From Artocarpus heterophyllus (lineage: Eukaryota > Streptophyta > Magnoliopsida > Rosales > Moraceae): a stretch of DNA of 64,000 nucleotides. Location: positions 7,805,903 through 7,869,902 of the forward strand of contig CM046332.1 in the NCBI GenBank assembly GCA_025403435.1. The letters are read 5' to 3'. A program made the translations under genes and the position numbers. Under the pieces are notes generated by a model, which saw only the letters and a list, made by a program, of their open reading frames with translations, did no database searches and was not told the origin of the DNA. Positions 60,274-64,000 of this stretch are shown here, one piece after another (positions within the stretch are counted from its first letter, which is position 1; every line of letters begins with the position of its first letter).

Positions 60274-60547
60274 GAGAAAATCGGTGGGCGGTTTTACTGT
60301 GCGAAAACCATGTGCCGCCCGCGGTTTTGCAAAACGGAGTATTTTCAACATTTTACAAATTGTTGTGTTTTAAAACTCAAAACATCATTTTAAATCAATA
60401 AGAAATCATTTGAATGCATCAATTTAACAAAACAACCAAAAACTCAAAATCCAACCAAATACTCTAATTAAAGTTAAAACTTTAATTATGGCACACTAAT
60501 TCATCATTTACATTACTTTAACATTAAATAAATTTAGGGACGTTACA

Positions 60548-60563
60548 GCTCTCAACCCCTAAA
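60548..60563 (-). other. Polypurine tract of Gyp3
   Basis: Minus-strand TTTAGGGGTTGAGAGC directly before the LTR start TGTAACG; matches the G-rich tract before the Gyp1 LTR. Confidence 0.8.
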
Positions 60564-60595
60564 AGAAATTTCGTCCTCGAAATTTACAACTCACT

Positions 60596-63500
60596 TCAAA
60601 AACAAAACAAATGTGGATACAATTCCCACATACTCGACTCTAATTCCCAAGCGGCTTCATCAACCCCGTGATGCTGCCACACGACCTTCACCAATGGTAT
60701 CTCACGACGACGCAAGCTAATCACTTTCCGGTCGATAACCTGAATCGGCACTTCTTCGTACGTCGTATCCTCCTGAACCTGTACATCGCGAAACGAAACT
60801 ATCTTATCCTGCCCAGGTGGACATTTCCTAAGCATCGACACATGAAACACATCGTGCACATGAGAAAGTTTGGGCGAAAGATTAAGCCGATAAGCGACCA
60901 CACCAACACGCTGAGTGATCTCAAACAGCCCAATATACCTCGGCGCGAGCTTCCCACTCACTCCGAACCGCATAGTTCCCTTACGAGGTGACACCCTCAA
61001 GAGAACAAAATCTCCAACCGCGAACTCTAAAGGTCTACGTCTCCTATCCGCGTAACTCTTCTGACGACTCTGAGCTGCTCTCCATCGACCTTGAATCACC
61101 GCGACTTTCTCGTTGCTATCACGAATCTCATCCGGCCCAAGAATAACTCTATCTTCAGGCTCGGCCCAACACACAGGTGACCGACACGATCGCCCATACT
61201 ATGCCTCAAATGGTGCCATACCGATACTCGCCTGATAACTGTTGTTGTACGCGAACTCCGCCAAATGCAAACATTGCTTCCAATTCCCGCCGAAGTCCAA
61301 CGCACAAGCACGCAACATATCCTCGAGAACCCGGATAACCCGCTCAGACTGCCCATCATTCTGAGGATGAAATGCCATACTGAAGTTCAAATCCGTACCC
61401 AAAGCCTCCTGAAAACTCCTCCAGTACTTAGCATTAAACCTGGTGTCTCAATCAGAGGTGATGGACAAAGGAACTCCATGCAACCTCACAATGTTCTGCA
61501 TATACAACTCCCCGAGAATCTTCCTCGAACACGTTGACCTAAACGGAATGAAATGCGTCGATTTTGTCAACCTGTCGACCACAACCCAAACTGCATCGTG
61601 CCGCTGCTCCGTCCTCGGCAAACCTATGAGGAAATCCATCGTCACATGTTCCCATTTCCACCCTAGAATAGGAAGCGGCTGAAGCTGACCTGCAGGCTTC
61701 TGATGCTCAGCTTTCACCTGAAGACACGTCGAACACTTGGCCACGTACTCACGAACATCTTTCTTCATGCCTCTCCACCATTATTGCCTCTTCAAATCAC
61801 GATACATCTTGGCGCTTCCCGGATGAATAGCAAACTGAGACCTATGAGCTTCGTCTAGAACGGCTTTCGTCACCTCGGCGATAACTGGAACTGCAAGACG
61901 CTCCTGAAAGTACAACGATCCATCTGCATGCACGCTCCATCCTTCAAACTGCTCCCCGTTCTGAATCTGCGACCAAATCTCCTGCAAATGTCGATCCTGC
62001 CACTGGCTTTGCTTCACCTTCCGAACAAGAGCTGGAGTCGCTTCCACATGATATAACAAAACTCGATCACCATCTTCATGATACAGTAGCCGATACTCAC
62101 TCACTGTCGTATTCCTGCTCCAGTCCTCAAAAATCAAACAAGCGAGAACCCCTGAAGACTTCCTGCTAAGCGCGTCCGCGACCATATTAGCCTTCCCGGG
62201 ATGATACTGCAAAGCGAAATCATAATCCTCCATGTACTCTACCCATCTGCGCTGCCTCAAGTTGAGATCCCTCTGAGTGAACAAATGCCTCAAACTCTTG
62301 TGATCGGAGAAGACCTGAAACGATGCTCCATACAAATAACATCTCCAAATCTTCAGCGCGTAAATCACCGCCGCAAGCTCTAAATCGTGAGTAGGATAAT
62401 TTCGCTTGTGAGGTCGTAGTTGTCTCGATCCGTATGCAACCACACGTCCATGCTGCATCAACACGCATCCAAGTCCGCGCCCTGAAGCATCCGCATAAAC
62501 CTCATACGGCTCGTCACTACTAGGAATAACCAACACTGGAGCTGAAGTTAACCGGTTCTTCAATTCCTGAAAAGCAAGCTCACAATCTTGATTCCACTCA
62601 AACCTGACATTTTTCTTGATCAACCTCGTCAACAGAGCTGCAATCTTCGAAAAGTCCTTTACAAATTTCCTGTAATATCCAGCAAGACCTAAGAAGTTGC
62701 GAATCTCCGCTACATTCCTTGGTCGTTCCCACTCCAATATAGCTTCAATCTTGGATGGATCCACTGAAATACCATGCTCCGAGATGACATGACCTAGAAA
62801 TTTGACCTCAGTCAACCAGAACTCACATTTTTCCCTCTTAGCATACAACTGGTGCTCCCGCAAAGTCTGAAGCACGATCCGAAGATGCTGCTCATGCTCC
62901 TCCCAATTCTTAGAATACACAAGAATATCATCGATGAACACGATCACAAACTGATCCAGATACGGCCTCAATACCCTGTTCATCATATCCATAAAAGCTG
63001 CTGGAGCATTCGTCAACCCAAAAGACATGACCAGAAACTCGAAGTGCCCATACCGAGTCCTAAAAGCTGTCTTGGGAATATCCTCTTCCTTGATCCTGAG
63101 CTGATGATAACCTGAACGCAAATCAATCTTCGAGAAGTATCGCGAACCTCCCAACTGATCAAATAGCTCATCAATCCTAGGCAATGGATACTTGTTCTTC
63201 ACCGTAACACGATTTAGCTGCCGATAATCCACACATAACCTGAGAGTCCCATCGTGCTTCTTAGCAAACAAAACTGGTGCTCCCCACAAAGATGTGCTAT
63301 TCCGAATATATCCTTTATCAGCAAGCTCCTGAAGTTGCTTCCTCAATTCCTTCATTTCTGCCAGCGCCATCCGATAAGGTGCCATAGAAATTGGTGATGT
63401 CCCTGGAAACAACTCGATACCAAACTCAATCTCCCGATGCGGTGGTAACCCTGATAACTCGTCGGGGAAAACATCCTCGAACTCATCAACCACCGAAATC

Positions 63501-64000
63501 GCTACACTACTACTCGAAACATAGGGCTCGCAATCTAGGTTGGCAAGAAAAGCACAACAACCTAGATTCCTTCGCCCTCCTAGACACGACTTTATAAGGC
63601 GCTCACTCATTGACCAATCACCATCACCCTGGTAAGTGATTACCGTCCCCCTATCAGACACTAGGGTCACTTTTCTAAGTTGGCAGTCCACAACTGCACT
63701 CTACCTGGACAACTAGTCCATCCCTAAAATCACATCATAGGAACTCATGGGGAGTATAATCAAATCACTTTTCAAAATCTCATCCCCAATCTTTATTTTA
63801 TAGGATTTACACATACAATTTACACACACCCGCCCCAAGGGAGAAGTTATGACTAGGGGTTCATTAAACTCTTCTACTTCTAATCCCAAGGCATGTACAA
63901 AAGAACTCGAAATGAGAGAATGAGAGGCACCGGTATCAAATAAAACGCGAGCTAAAGATCTGGAAACCAAAATCATACCATCGACAACCACGTTACCAGT
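60596..64000 (-). pseudogene. pol: Gyp3 Ty3/gypsy chromovirus pol, five in-frame stops
   Basis: One uninterrupted phase from the window edge to the stop at 60596. In order: aspartic protease FDTGASHS (near 63930); RT with [20 protein letters not shown] and the catalytic FIDD (near 62925); RNase H with Asp in YADAS, Glu in HDLELAAV and Asp in FSDHKSL; integrase zinc finger ending CSTC; integrase core with Asp in MDFLIG, Asp in SITSD and Glu in GQSERV; GKLAPRYIG motif; C-terminal chromodomain (EEVPIQVIDRK ... VKVVWQHHG ... WELESSM). Stops at 63713 (TAG), 63701 (TAG), 61781 (TAA), 61448 (TGA in place of CGA) and 61199 (TAG). No frameshift. Gag and the 5' LTR lie past the right edge. Domain order and the chromodomain point to a Tekay/Del-type chromovirus. 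Confidence 0.95.

Larger units (their letters stand above)
58411..60547 (-). repeat. Gyp3 3' LTR, 2137 bp
   Basis: Plus-strand TGTCACGCCCCGG ... GGGACGTTACA, reverse of the family termini, next to the polypurine tract and pol. TATTTATT (minus strand) at 60266-60273 with a CT tract; dyad array 59552-59697. Confidence 0.94.

Noticed and set aside
60596..64000. Pararetrovirus (caulimovirid) insertion considered for the gypsy-like RT
   Set aside because: It has integrase, a chromodomain and flanking LTR with polypurine tract, all of which fit a Ty3/gypsy chromovirus; no movement or coat protein region was seen.

Overview
This is a stretch of plant nuclear chromatin made almost entirely of long-terminal-repeat (LTR) retrotransposons. 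It is AT-rich. Every recognisable protein is a Ty1/copia or Ty3/gypsy gag or pol relic, and the primer-binding sites match initiator tRNA-Met as in plant elements. The gypsy family carries a C-terminal chromodomain (plant chromovirus, probably Tekay/Del-like). The species cannot be named from the sequence; a flowering plant, probably a eudicot, is most likely. No tRNA or rRNA gene, CRISPR array or intact host gene was seen. Element names used below (Cop1-Cop6, CopS, Gyp1-Gyp3) are mine.

Layout. 1-39581 is a nest of one copia family (LTRs about 2.0 kb, leader about 1.7 kb, one gag-pol frame). The outermost element, Cop4 (+ strand, 24029-39581 visible), was interrupted twice: in its reverse-transcriptase (RT) region by Cop5 (+, 27117-36844, target duplication AGTAA) and in its leader by Cop3 (-, 20948-24028 visible). 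Cop3's leader holds Cop1 (-). Cop1's 5' LTR in turn holds Cop2 (-, 9354-19030, target duplication ACCTT), the best preserved copia copy. Cop1 also contains a truncated gypsy end (Gyp1, 1671-3888) and a threefold tandem duplication of an 829-bp piece of its integrase region. 39582-42138 is unclassified sequence. 42139-51073 is Cop6 (-), its right LTR clipped. 51074-53295 is unclassified and includes a possible terminal exon of a host gene. 53296-55193 is a solo copia LTR (CopS, duplication TGTTC). 55888-58070 is a solo gypsy LTR (Gyp2, +). 58411-64000 is the 3' LTR and pol of a gypsy element (Gyp3, -) that runs off the right edge.

All gag-pol genes here are broken. Cop2 has one frameshift, five stops and an integrase Asp-to-Asn change. 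Gyp3 pol keeps a single frame for 3.4 kb with five internal stops. The strongest unexplained signal is an array of a 12-nt dyad, TCGGC-NN-GCCGA, repeated at 21-22 bp (two helical turns). It occurs in nearly all the LTRs of both superfamilies and again in the copia leaders. In the copia LTRs it lies about 110-190 bp upstream of the TATA box with a fixed 21/22/21 spacing. In the gypsy LTRs it has about seven units at roughly 22 bp. Only the diverged LTR of Cop4 lacks it. Unrelated elements sharing a phased array points to a common host factor, or to exchange of promoter modules between superfamilies.
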